NCBI RefSeq assembly: GCF_000003815.2
Contig: NC_049992.1
Location: forward strand, 5,953,094 to 6,017,093
Source: Branchiostoma floridae
Lineage: Eukaryota; Chordata; Leptocardii; Amphioxiformes; Branchiostomatidae
Length of the DNA stretch: 64,000 bases
Direction of reading: 5' to 3'
Translations under genes and position numbers: made by a program
Shown here: piece after piece, positions 33,460 through 45,470 of the stretch
How the letters are laid out: each line of letters opens with the position of its first letter
Position numbering within the stretch: the stretch's first letter is position 1
The notes under the pieces: generated by a model
The model's input: only the letters and a program-made list of their open reading frames with translations
The model's database searches: none
Told to the model about the DNA's origin: nothing

Positions 33460-35265
33460 CATGCGCGGATTTAGGGGGGGGCGCACCCGGCGCGCGCCCC
33501 CCCTTTGGCTGGACCCAAAAAAAAAATTCGGCTGGACCACAAAAAAAAAAGGAATTCCACAAATAAATCCAGAAAATCAGCGAAAGTTTCAGCGAAGCGG
33601 CGACAATACAAAGCTGCTAACCAACAATACCAAGGCGCACTCCTCCCGCTTTTACTTCCTCATTGTGTCGGTCGTTGCGGGCATAGCCAGAATGTTTCGT
33701 AACCAGGACGTTGGCAATACTCCCGCCCTTCTTCGGAACTCGCTTATGTTCCATCTGACTCTAATATTGTTATTATATTTGCTATTTTGGTGCCCTATTA
33801 GCCCATGTGGACTGAGCGACGCAAGATACAATGTTAAACATTCATTCATTCATACTGTGACGGTAAATGTCAGGACTAAAAATGTATCAAACTTACGATA
33901 TGTCTCCGCTAAGGGACTTGACGATATTTACCGGGGGGGAGGGCTGATGCAAAATGGGTCAGGTAAAAAAAAAACGGCGATCTTTTCACTACACATGTAC
34001 GATATTTACACAAAAGAAACTAAATCAATGTTCTACTTGGTACATTTTAGTGATATCGTGACAAAAACCGCTTCAATACTGCTGTAATCATTCCAAAACG
34101 GGAGTTATTTCGGCCAACCAACAAACTTGCCGAAAACTTTTCGCGCCATCATATGCATGATTACGTCATATATGCACGCAGCAGAGAGCCCGCCGTCACG
34201 AAAGTAAACATCGTAAATAATGTTTCATCCCGTTGCCGTCCGTGAACTATTCCGTTTACAAAGAACCGATGCACACAGGATTGATATTGATACCAATTTT
34301 AGTCTTCGTAAACTTCGTGCGAACATGGAATTACACGACAGAGGCGGCTGCAGCAAATTTCTTATGGGGAGGGCGAACTATATTGACGTAATCCTAGGGG
34401 GTCCGGTGGCATGCTCTCCCGGAAAAATTTTGAAATCTTGACTATCTGAAACGATCTTTCCTAACTTTTGATGGACAAATTTGCTGGCAGACTAAGCTAA
34501 GTTTAATAGCCTTTCTAGTAGGGTTTTTAGCTTATATTATTGAGGGCGACGACGCCCCCAACGTATTTTCACAACTTTGAGCGCACGAGCCGTCGCAAGG
34601 TAGGTCTGGAGAAAAATGTTGAAATTTGAACCCTCTGAAACAGGATTTTCTGCACTTTGAGGGATAAACTTTGCTGGTAGACTATGCTAAATGTAATGAC
34701 ATTTCTGTCAGGGGAAAAGATTTTTGATGGCGACGAGCGCCAGAGCGTCGTGGGCGCCGGAGGTGCAAGCCGTCGCCAGGCACGTCCAGAGAAAAATTGA
34801 AATCTTGACCACCTGAAACTTCATTTCCTGCGTTTTAGGGGCACATTTTGCTTGTATTTTTAAGGCCCCGTTTTTAAAGGCATTTTTTTTTCAATGGCCC
34901 TCCCCCCGGCTCAAGACATGTTTCGATGGCCGTTCCCCCATGCCAAAAATATGATTGTTGAATGTGAGATTGCTAACTATAAAAATCAGTGTTCTTTCGT
35001 TTATTATATTTGTTCAGCCCTAAAAGTCAGTGTTGATTTGTTGGTTATTTTTGCACAGAAATGGCTCTAAAATGCACCAGAGAGCCTCTTTATTTTAAAA
35101 AGTTCTCGGGGGAGGCCCCCCAAACCCCCCCAACGAGAGGGGGGAAACCCCCCTCTCGTGCTCTCCCCCCCGCGCAGCTACGCTGCGCATTCGTGGCCTT
35201 CGGCCACGACCTGAGGTGCGACAGCATATGCGCCCCCCCTTTGCAAAATCCTGGATCCGCCCCTG
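33460..35265. mobile_element. hAT-like non-autonomous element, 1.8 kb
   Basis: The right end is CCTGGATCCGCCCCTG, so its reverse complement begins CAGGGGCGGATCCAGG; the left end is CATGCGCGGATTTAGG followed by a similar G run and 'gcgcac'. GTTCT flanks both ends. CAGGGGCGGATCCAGG-type ends are common in hAT elements, though a 5-bp rather than 8-bp match leaves the superfamily uncertain. It has no transposase. It contains the tandem units at about 34390-34870. Confidence 0.65.
34390..34870. repeat. Three imperfect tandem units of roughly 180-200 bp inside the hAT-like element
   Basis: Each unit has 'aaaaatt(tt)gaaatcttgac..ctgaaac', then 'tttcctaac/tctgcac/tcctgcg tttt', then 'aaatttgctggcagactaagctaa', then a GC-rich 'gggcgacgacgcc' part. 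The units have diverged by substitutions and indels. Confidence 0.6.
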
Positions 35266-35789
35266 GTTCTTGCAGTTCATGAAAGGAAGTTTACACAATA
35301 TCTACTGTAATTTTGATGGCTTAAAACCATGTAGAATCCTTTGCTCTCCTACGTATATTGCCAACAGTTGATTGACGTATTATGCTATGGGCCATGAAGC
35401 TAGGCCTCTAAACCTGCGTCATTACAACAACGAGAAAGGTCAAGTTCATTCACAAGCAGTATGTCTTGGCAGGGATTCATGAGAGCAAAGTTTTCTTTCT
35501 AGTGCCTTTGTGCTAGCAGTCGTCAAATCTTTGATGGGGTATTTCGGCAGACTACGCTGAATTGTGCCAACTTTGTGTCACACATCGAATTTGCAACTCT
35601 TTTGCATATCAAGCTCAGGAAAAGAACATATGACCAGATCAAAACGAACTAGATTATTGTCCCTTAAAATATGTACCTACTTCGCATTTTTTTTGCATGA
35701 AGAAAAGTTTGAATGAACGTTTTTGGTCTATTTCCATTGTCTTTTTGTGATTATATGCTGAAAATATGTATTTTTGAAAATCGAAGGCG
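35266..35789. other. Intergenic, nothing recognised
   Basis: No gene or repeat recognised. Confidence 0.4.
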
Positions 35790-36050
35790 GTGGATATGAG
35801 ATGTAGGAGCCCAACTGGTATCTTAGATATGCGTTATTTTGACGTCATTAATGTTGTTATTGGCAACACAAGTCGTAACCAACATTATCACTCTGTTATC
35901 TGCACTTGCTGTTACATTATTGTAGCATAACTTCTGGGAACCCCTTTTTTCACGGTTCCAGCCAATATAGTCAAATTGATGACGTCACAATTACGTTATA
36001 TTACATCAAGAGTTATAAGAGTTAGAAGGGGCGGGCCTCAAAAGCACCCC
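35790..36050 (-). mobile_element. Fragment of the TTAA-flanked family
   Basis: On the minus strand this resembles 55950-56280 and 20640-20875: it shares 'gcaacatcaatgacgtca', 'gtatgctac', 'aacagcaag' and 'aaaggggttccca'. No complete ends are visible. Confidence 0.55.
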
Positions 36051-37164
36051 CCCCCGCACACACACACACAAACACACACCACCCGGTCTTAACAGGTGGA
36101 GAAAATGCTTGCAGTGGTTTAAATTCTTGTCAGTCAGTCGGAAACCACACAGCCAGTCTGGTCCTACAGACGGACATAGCAGTCATTTTTGACGGTGCGG
36201 TGCTTTCGTAATCATCAACTATCATTGATCTAACTGTATCTAACGTTACCCTTTGGAAACGAAGTACAATACAGTGTACATTACCATAGTGTTTGGCAGT
36301 CAAACCTGTCCCATCATTAGACATGACACTACTCTGGGATGACCCGTAATCATTGACGTGTCACAATGCACAGTACGTTTTAACGTATACAATATACGGA
36401 CAAACCACTGACAAACTGGGTGACACATCATAAAGTATATGAATAGCTTTTTTTTTTTAAATATCTAACTTAGATTTCTAATTTCATGCGCCATATTGCG
36501 AATGATTGGTGATATTTGTCAGTTTGGTCAGCTACACGTGCTTCGCAACATGTACGGGGTACTTTCGGTAGTGTAATAACGCTACATACATGAACATGTA
36601 GCACTGGTCAAATTTGGCCCCAAAATTCTATCTGGGGTTTTAGAATCTAAACCGTGTTCGATCTGACATAATTAAACAGAACAGGCGTTCTATCAGGGTT
36701 CACCTGCGGTCATTCACAAGGTCACCTGCGGTCATCCGCAGGTTTCCAGTTTCCACTGTAAACACGTGGGAAACTCCAAGGTTATTTTCCCTGGTGACAT
36801 ACGTCAGAATCTAAACAAACATTTTCACAAATATGAACTATAATCTGTCCAGCATAGCTTTGCTTCCGTTTAGTTTGGAACATGTGTCGTGTAACGAAGC
36901 TACTGACGTCATTATTGGTGACCTTGTATGTTACAACACCTGTTCACGGCGGTATCAATAATCGGCATGACATACGGCCAAACATGGTATTCAAATAACT
37001 TGTAAAACACGTTTAAAGCAACTCTTTCAGGGCTTACATTATTTACAACAAAAATCCAGATTTGTGTTTTAGTGTTTCTTTTGATATAGAGCCAATTTTG
37101 AATTAAGGGTCTTTGTGGGTGAAAAAGAAAATATATTGTCTGTAAATCTAAAAAGCTTGAAATA
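36051..37164. other. Intergenic, nothing recognised
   Basis: A short (CA)n patch is at 36056-36080. At about 36685-36745 'cacctgcggtcattcacaaggtcacctgcggtcatccgcagg' is a local duplication. No gene seen. Confidence 0.4.
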
Positions 37165-37377
37165 ACATCAACTTTCATAATTCCACCGGGTGCCATAATA
37201 CCAACGAATGAGAAAAATACATTAATTTACCGTTACCGTTGGGCCAATTCAACATTAGTAAATATGCGATTCAGATATCCAGGTAACGCTATTCGAGACA
37301 ATCTAGAGAAAGCCTCAATAGCAACGTATTTTGTGTGGCGGTATTATGGCACCAGATAGAATTATGAGAGTTGATGT
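37165..37377. mobile_element. MITE with 38-bp imperfect TIRs
   Basis: The left end ACATCAACTTTCATAATTC, continuing to 'gtgccataatacc', pairs with the right end 'ggtattatggcac' ... GAATTATGAGAGTTGATGT. A fragment of the same family lies at 20567-20625. No coding capacity. Confidence 0.8.
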
Positions 37378-38393
37378 GAGAAGTTTAAAGATCCCCAAGA
37401 TAGAGAGTCATTACAGTCATTACGTATGTAATATGAAATATGTGAATTTTCAGTCGAATTTAGGACCAGTTTGAATATGGAATGTGTTTTTTTTGCCACA
37501 GAACACTCTTTCTAAGCTAAACTTTCTAACTAAATCAACTAGGCATATTTTAGAAAACGGAAAACTGTGTAGCACACGTACACGGTAAGATTTGAGGCAT
37601 ACACACGGCGGATTTTTATCTAACTTGGGCGAGATATGAGCGAGAGGTTACTTTCCTAACTATCATGATCTTTTGGGAGATGTACCAGTTACCGTTAGTT
37701 TCCCTGGGGACCACGCGAGAGCTAGTTGCAGTAGAACGTTGCCCATAGCAACCGTCCACCATGTTTAGATTTTATGTTGCTATTAATCATCCCATACAAG
37801 ATATGTATAGAATCCTCTGAAAATCACTGATCACCAAAATGAATTGAAATGACCATTGCTAATTGCCGCCGTAATGATGAGATATTGTTTAAACGGTTTG
37901 TCGATTGTATTGATAGCATGCGCACAACTGAAGACGATTTAAGATCAAATATGATGATATTTGATTTTTGAGTAGGTCGACTTGGAAAGACAGAATTATG
38001 AAGCCAACCTCACTTTATTGTTTTCCGTGGCACTATATCAGGGCTCTTTCTCTTATATCTTCTGTAATGGACATGCTATGTTTGGTGTTTTTTTAGTGAC
38101 AATTTCAAGTTAGATTAAAAAAAACGGTGTTGATTTCGGACATCCAGTCAATGCTTTTTACATGTACAATATATGAAAAATAATGACAATATGACACCGA
38201 TAACTAGTTTTAACAGTTTCATACAAAGAATTGAATCGAAGAACAGACTTGAAATTCGGTAAAGGTAGCTCCATAGCCTTTTTTGAGGCCAGAAGGGCAG
38301 TAGGTTGTTAACTGTCGGCATTGGAAGGTGGAGCCCAACCCTTTCCATCCATTGCTTTTTAACAACCCTTACCGAAGTCATGTACCCGTTTGG
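37378..38393. other. Intergenic, nothing recognised
   Basis: AT-rich, no gene or repeat recognised. Confidence 0.4.
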
Positions 38394-39322
38394 CTAAGGG
38401 CACAATATCAGCAGCATGGCAGGATTCGAATTCAGGGCTTCTGGTTTGTGTGAAAGGTTACTTTCGATATTCAGCTAAATTTGATAAAAGACATCAAGAA
38501 AGTAGATCACTGTGATTAAATCTTTTACATCTGGGAGAAGTGTGGAAGGCCCTTTCCTAAGGGCACAAGATCAGTAGCATGGCAGGATTCGAGCTCAGGG
38601 CTTCTGGTTTGTTTAAAGAGTTACTTTCGATATTCAGCTAAATTTGATAAAAGACATCAAGAAAGTAGATCACTGTGATTAAATCTTTTACATCTGGGAG
38701 AAGTGTGGAAGGCCCTTTCCTAAGGGCACAAGATCAGTAGCATGGCAGGATTCGAGCTCAGGGCTTCTGGTTTGTTTAAAGAGTTACTTTCGATATTCAG
38801 CTAAATTTGATAAAAGACATCAAGAAAGTAGATCACTGTGATTAAATCTTTTACATCTGGGAGAAGTGTGGAAGGCCCTTTCCTAAGGGCACAAGATCAG
38901 TAGCATGGCAGGATTCGAACTCAGGGCTTCTGGTTTGTTTAAAGAGTTACTTTCGATATTCAGCTAAATTTGATAAAAGACATCAAGGAAGTAGATCACT
39001 GTGGTTAAATCTTTTACATCTGGGAGAAGTGAGGAAGGCCCTTTCCTAAGGGCACAAGATCAGTAGCATGGCAGGATTCGAACTCAGGGCTTCTGGTTTG
39101 TTTAAAGAGTTACTTTCGATATTCAGCTAAATTTGATAAAAGACATCAAGGAAGTAGATCACTGTGGTTAAATCTTTTACATCTGGGAGAAGTGAGGAAG
39201 GCCCTTTCCTAAGGGCACAAGATCAGTAGCATGGCAGGATTCGAACTCAGGGCTTCTGGTTTGTTTGAAGAGTTACTTTCGATATTCAGCTAAATTTGAT
39301 AAAAGACATCAAGGAAGTAGGT
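38394..39322. repeat. 163-bp tandem repeat array, about 5.7 copies, carrying a B-box-like motif
   Basis: The landmark 'ctttcgatattcag' recurs at 38461, 38624, 38787, 38950, 39113 and 39276, exactly 163 bp apart. Each unit contains 'aagggcacaagatcagtagc' and 'ggattcgaactcagg', which fits the pol III B-box core GATTCGAACTC and echoes the body of the SINE-like repeat at 9690-9885. The first units have 'gagctc' and 'gtgtgga'; later units have 'gaactc' and 'gtgagga', so blocks of units were amplified in turn. Confidence 0.95.
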
Positions 39323-40755
39323 CATCACTGTTGTTAAAAGCAAATTTAAACACGTATTTAGTGATGATTGGTCTTTAATGATACTACAGGGTGTTTTCCT
39401 ACAGCTTTGAGGATATAAGGAGGCACACAAGAAAGCTGATTGCCGACCACGCAATGACGTCTGCTGGAAAATGTCAAAGTCTTGATGTACGTCACCAGAC
39501 CAGACCGTAATGGCAGAACCAATCTTAGCTCACGTGTTTTCTGTTCTTTCAGTACGTTTGGAAAAAAAAAACACGTGAAAACGAGTGTTCATCCTTGCCC
39601 CTTGGATCCAAGGATTGTGTTTGTTCTAGTTCTTGCTTTCTATTTCCTTTTGATTTTGTATCAGGGGGGGGGGGGTATACGCCAGTCTTTTGTTTATACT
39701 GTACGTTATCATAAAGAGCAAGGGAGCCAAGCGTATGTCGTGGCACATGTGATGTCTCAATTCAGCCCTATTTTGTACGTCTACATTGAAAAGCAATAAA
39801 AAAAACACCAATGCGAGTTTTGGCACGACGCAGTTTTCAGCTTGGCATGACGCAATTTTTAGCTCTGGCACGATTTCAAGCATGCAAACAAACGCTTTTG
39901 TATCTTATCGTCTAGACTTGAGAATGTTCTCAAAGCATTTTGCTCACTGTAAATCAACCTGTGTTAGCTTCATAAGAAAACATTTAAGTCTGACAAGTCG
40001 AAAGACTTTTGATAAGTTTCGTTCATTAATTAATTACAAGAAAACCAAAAATATTGCAGTTGATGGTAAACAAAAGACATTGCAATGGCCGACTGTACAG
40101 CACACTCTGCTAAGCACTTAGCACAATAAAAATAATATCATATTTATTTCTTAAGAATATATCATATTTAGCTATATAGCTTATTTTATACCCTCCATTG
40201 TCATCGTATATGGAGAATCCTATTAAATAGATATCATATAGGTAGTTGAACACACACCACAACCAGTGGACTAGCTTCCTGCTGTAGTGCTTGCCCAAAT
40301 AAAAAGAAACGGAAATGGACACCATCATATACGCCGTAGGGTAGGGATGGGGGGCTAGATTTTTAACGCAGGAACTTCCTCCTTCATTTACCCCCGGATG
40401 AACGCCATTTCCTCCGGCCCATAAATGGCTTAACCCTAAGTAGTACGGCCTATATCACATCGCACATTTCCTGTGTATCATATGGACCAAAATCTCCAGG
40501 ATATAATTTTAAAGCTTTTAACCCAAGGCAGGGATTTGTACGCGTGATCCCAACGTTCGCTATTCATTGGAAACTCCTATGTTTAAGCTTTCGAGGATTT
40601 CAAGCCGGATTTCCAAGTCGCTGTGACCCTGTGTGTAATTCAATATAGGGAGATTATCTAGAATCGAGCAGATTAGAGGTCGTTGTCGGTTATACTGGCG
40701 TTCAAAGTGGTACTGGTAGCGGGGATGACTACCCTGCATAGTCTAATTTTCAAAA
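39323..40755. other. Intergenic, nothing recognised
   Basis: A G10 run is at about 39665-39675. At about 40240-40290 is a minus-strand fragment of the 'agctagtccactggtagtg' repeat also seen at 56905-57020. No gene. Confidence 0.4.
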
Positions 40756-41110
40756 CGTGACAAAAATATCTCATTATATATTAAAGTTATCGTCTTGTTT
40801 TGATGACGGCATAATAAAACGTCATTTCCTTAAAACGTAGGGGTAAATTTGATAAAAAAAGGTGAAACATTTATGTGAAAAATATTTCATCACAAAACTT
40901 ATTGTTTGGTGACGTTATCAAACGTCATTTCCTTAAAACATTAGAGAAAGAATTAGATTAGAAAGATGAAACATGTAAATGTGACAAAATATCTCATTAT
41001 GAAACTTATCGTCCTCCTGTCTTAATGACGTTATAATCAAACATCCTTTCCGTAAAACATTAGAGTAAATTAGAATAAAAAGATGAAACATTTTTGGTAT
41101 TTCGAATGAC
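40756..41110. repeat. Three degenerate tandem units of about 100-120 bp
   Basis: Recurring phrases 'gacaaaaatatctcatta', 'gacg..ataat.aaacgtcatttccttaaaac' and 'aaaaagatgaaacatt' appear three times. Unit lengths vary because of indels. Confidence 0.65.
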
Positions 41111-41799
41111 GTCAGGACTAAATGTCTCTTTTACATGACGCGAGAGAAATCAAATTAGACTAATGTGAAACTTTAATTCAATTTCATGTTTTGTTCTCTT
41201 TTAACCCTCAAGATGTATACACGTCATACCTACGACGACGTCAAAAGAACTCGGGCTGGTTAAAGATTAAAAGCTCACTTCAAACTTGCAGGCGAATCCT
41301 TACATCACTAATGTTTGGGACAGTTTTCTCTTATCCTGATAAAATCTCAGCAGATGTATGGCAGTTACGTTTGATAGCATTTTTATTTCAGTGGGATGTC
41401 ATTTTAGTTTTAATTCAGTCGCAACACTGCGATATCTTATATCTTGTACTGTTCGTATCTAACAGATTTTGATTTTGAAATAAGAGAGTTGTTGTAGATA
41501 ACGTTACATTCTTTTACTCTAGATGGAAAATACAGTCGACGTTTATTCTATAACTTCCAATCCCAACCAAGACTAAGGCTCAGCTTTATCTACTACACAA
41601 ATCATTGCCGTTGATGCATAGAACCTTACTGGTTGGTTGCCAGCCCTTGTCAATGCACATTCTCTCACTTTTGTTTCACACCGCTCCATGGTTAAGCACT
41701 TCTACTTTGTATAGGAGACTTCGCCATAGGAATCTGTCTTGTTGGCATCTTTTGTGTGTGGGGGTGTTTTCTGGTTGTAACTGGGTTTTTGACTGTAAC
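41111..41799. other. Intergenic, nothing recognised
   Basis: No gene or repeat recognised. Confidence 0.4.
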
Positions 41800-41860
41800 G
41801 CTTTATAACGTCATTTAAAAGCTGGAAGGTAATTCCAGCTTTTAAATGACGTTATAAAGC
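41800..41860. repeat. Perfect 28-bp inverted repeat with 5-nt loop
   Basis: Positions 41800-41827 and 41833-41860 are perfectly complementary around the loop ggtaa. The lack of any mismatch implies recent origin or structural constraint. No related copy was seen in the window. Confidence 0.9.
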
Positions 41861-41959
41861 ACTCAATATTCTTTTACTTTTAAGACGTCGAGTCGGTAGA
41901 ACTTTGGCTTGTTGATAATTGAAATACAACATGAGGAAACAGTCAAAGAACTTTAGGAC

Positions 41960-42400
41960 TACATGTACCTACCCACTTTCTCCCCTTCACTACTAAGGGT
42001 GGGTAGCGTTGGTGCAGTGTACCGGTATAAAACTTTTTTCTTGCTGCACCGGTCCAGAGAACAGTTGACCGCATGTTGGACCGATTAAAAAACGAACAGA
42101 TGACAGATCCAAGAAAATAAGAAGAGTGAAGTAAAGGGGAGTTGATAGTCATTTTACCAGCTTCTACAGTTAAAACTGGTTCGAGTCGGTTTGTGTTGTT
42201 TACACGAAGATAGGATTTAAAAACGTCAATGGACGTCAGTTAGTTCACTTCACCAAACAGAATCCTTAAACGAAATGGACCATTGTTAAATGTATCGTGC
42301 ATTCACAAGTTTTCACAGATAATAAGGCCCACAATTAATAAGGTCCGGAACTGTACCTGATCCTCTGATCCTCTAGTTCATCTTCCGTTAAACTCTTAAA
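41960..42400 (-). mobile_element. Dispersed 'AGGTCCGGACCT' repeat, copy 1 (minus)
   Basis: On the minus strand it shares 'gtaaaatgactatcaactc', 'ttggaccggt', 'ccaacaagaaaaaa' and 'ggtacgggt' style phrases with the copies at 43560-44050, 48172-48575 and 63575-63975. The ends are not sharply defined. Confidence 0.6.
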
Positions 42401-42881
42401 CTGATGCGAGCGGACAAAGAAAAAAAAGTTGTTCAAAAATGTTGCCTTCAATCTGAAATCTTAGGAGTCAGGAAGGCACAACAAATTCCTAAACAAATTT
42501 GTGTTTTTTTTCTTCATTTGGCTATTTCTTTAGCCTAGGAATTGATGTTGGCATTCTGTAACATTAGTATCCGTTTTTCGATATGTTATTGTTTTCTTTT
42601 TATTGCAGAAAGTTCCTTTTTCATTTACCCCCATTTTCCGATATGGTATTGTTTTTTTTCTCCGGCATTCTCATTTTACAGCTGCTTTGTACGATTTAGA
42701 GGATATGGTTCATTGGTTTTTATTTGGAAACGGACGAAAATTTTGCCCACGTTTAAGTCATCCATATAATCAAATCAACGTGCACGTGACCTTACCACCT
42801 GTGGGCGCGCCATAATAACCAAATTAGGCCCCCTTGTTCTTGTTCGAACCGCCCCCTTCAGGAACCATTCTGTTAGCACGA

Positions 42882-42960
42882 TTACGTCATGGTTCCGATT
42901 TACGTAGGTCTGTCTCACATATAAAAGGACGACGTAAGCGTCGTACGGATTCAGACTTCA
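42882..42960 (+). promoter_or_regulatory. Promoter of the neuropeptide gene: CRE-type site, TATA box, initiator
   Basis: TTACGTCAT at 42882-42890 is a CRE variant (CREB/ATF site). TATAAAAG at 42920-42927 is a strong TATA box, and TCAGACTT at 42951-42958 is an initiator-like site 31 bp further on, giving a probable start near 42952. The CRE would lie about 65-70 bp upstream of the start. A second 'gacgtaagcgtc' motif lies at 42930-42942, between TATA and start. cAMP responsiveness is inferred only. Confidence 0.65.
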
Positions 42961-43003
42961 GCGCAGCGCTACCGCCAGTAGAGAACCGACCTCCAGAAGA
43001 GAG

Positions 43004-45439
43004 ATGAAGAATCTACACGCCTTTTTGTTCCTCTCCGTCCTGACGTTGGTGGTGGTCTGGACGTCGGCTGAGATTCTACCCTACCAGCAGAGCGTAGACG
43101 ACATGGACAGAGCACAGGTAGGCCCACGTTTTACCCATGCGATATTTCAGTCGTCGAGAAGTTGTTTCTACGTTTGTTAACATTTACGAACAGTGGCTGA
43201 ATGTTATGTGGCGTCCAAGGACCGAAAACGATCACCGGAGCCACTTCTAGAGTTTCCTGCTCGATGTTATGACCTAGAATAAGGTGCTTACACGGCTTTC
43301 CTTGCTCACTCTATGGTGTAAACCTGACTTTGCTTGGGTAGGTAAAAGTAAAGGGTTGATCTGCGCCTGCCAATACCGTGCTCTAGACACAGTGTATTAC
43401 GTTCCACTGCCCCTGTTGCCTTGAAAAAAATGCTTTGGAACTGCATTATCTTTTACATCATTTAAGAACGACGCCTACTGACAGCACAAGTATTTTGTCC
43501 TTGGTAAGTTAAGAAAGATAAATTAAACGTTAAGATGTCCCTGTCGGGTACCCTGCCGAAACGTTGAAAGGTACGGGTGGGTACCTAAACAAAAAATTCA
43601 GGTACAGGTACGGTCCAGGTTTAAAGGACGAGGTTCAGGTCCGGACCTGAAGCTAGACCTAATTGTCTGTGAAAATTTGTAAATGGACAATATTTAAAAT
43701 TAGTCCATTTCGCTACAAAGGTGTCTGCTTGCTATAGTATCTGACTTCTTTTGGCGTTTTAAAATCACATGTTCATGTAAATACACCAAATGCCTCTGTT
43801 ACCTCAGACCAAATTTGACTGTTAAAACTTGGTAAAAATGACTATCTACTATCCTCTACTTTGCTCTTGCTATTTTCTTGGACCGGTAAGCCCCAAAACA
43901 CGTGAACGCCAGCCGGTATTATCTGTTCATTTTCAAATCGGTCCAAAATCCGGTGCACTGATTTTTTTTCAGGTCCGTTTTTTTTTCCAGACCCGTCCAA
44001 CAAGAAAAAAAGGTTATGGACCGGTAAAGCCTACGGGTACCCACCCCTATTTCCAGGTATTCGATACGTTCTTGGAAAATAACTTTACAACAACGATGTT
44101 TGATGTTATTGTCTTTCATATGGACGGAATTCTGAGAAAATTATGCTGGGGTTAGTGCAGTGAAGAGACAACTCAATGATACACGCTTGGCTTCCTCGCT
44201 CTCTATGATAACGTTCAGTTTTAACAAAAGACTGGCGGTCTTTGAAGTATTCAATATTCCTGACGATTTCAAAAGTTGACATCGGTGTGTCATCTCAGCC
44301 AACTCGCTTTAAATGTTTTGCGTCTGATAAAAGAGAAAATTGCTGCGTCTACCAATAACAAGCTGGTTGATCAGAGAGTCGAAAAGCTGGGAACCGTCTT
44401 TCGCTCAACAAGGGGTAAAAAGGATCACAAAAGAAATATGCAGTTTCTTACGTAGCATCCGTACCCCACGCTTTTTCCATTCGGTTAATTCGTCCAGTGA
44501 GCATTTGAGCTTATTTTAATCGTAATTTTTCTGACTTAGGGAAAAGAGATGTGTTTAGCTTTATTTAAGCAATCCAAAATTTTGAAGCGAACTTCGGGTC
44601 TTGTGACGTGGTCACTAATGATAAAAAGAAAAGAATTATAAAAAAAGAGACTGAAATGGCAAATCTGACGATGTCTGTTTGAGCATATGTCAATGGTACA
44701 TTAGGTGAATACCATTTAGTCACTGCATATTCCAAAACACCACAGGGCGCAAACGGCCAGAATCATAAGAAATATTCGTTGTTTGAAATCTATAATGGCG
44801 AATTCAGGCCTGAAGGACCCGACGACTTCAAAGACATAAAAAAATGAATTAATGTTTCCTTGCATTTTTGAATGTGATGAAACATTTTCTCCTCAGAATT
44901 TGAAATTTGCTTGATTTGCAGGAGTCATATACTACAAAACCCCTGACTCTGAGTGTCACAAAATGAGTGGAATTGCCTGCTTTCAAAACCATTTCAATTA
45001 TCAAGCACTTATTTACACGAGGGCAAACACAACGTAAAAATGCTACGGAGAGCTTGACAGCACTTCCGCCCTGTGTCAAGCCAAATTTCTGCCCCTGCTA
45101 AATATTTGCTCCGGCGCTGCTTGGAGGTTCCCATTATACCCCAAGGGGAGAGAAGTGCGTCCCTTTCGTTGGGAGTAGCAACTTTCAAGCAGAGGTCTGA
45201 GCCAATTTGGGGAGAATGGGTCACGAAACGGTGTCTTAGACCCTAACCCCAACCCCAATCCCAACCCCAACCCTAGCCCTTACCCTAACCTTATGTACAT
45301 TACTCTTACCCTAGCCCAACCCTATCAATGAATGAATGAATGAAAGACCTTTATTGTACATTCATGCCTCGACGGGCTAGGTACAGTAGCCCAATTACTA
45401 ACCCTAACTCCATGCACGCACACTAGCCAAGGTGTGTGT

Positions 45440-45470
<31 letters not shown>

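Noticed and set aside
33461..34087. 208-codon open frame
   Set aside because: It starts in the G-rich end of a hAT-like element and reads through transposon sequence; no domain is seen.
45241..45330. Chromosome end or functional interstitial telomere
   Set aside because: Units are irregular (CCCTAA, CCCCAA, CCCAAT), the tract is short, and unique sequence continues on both sides.
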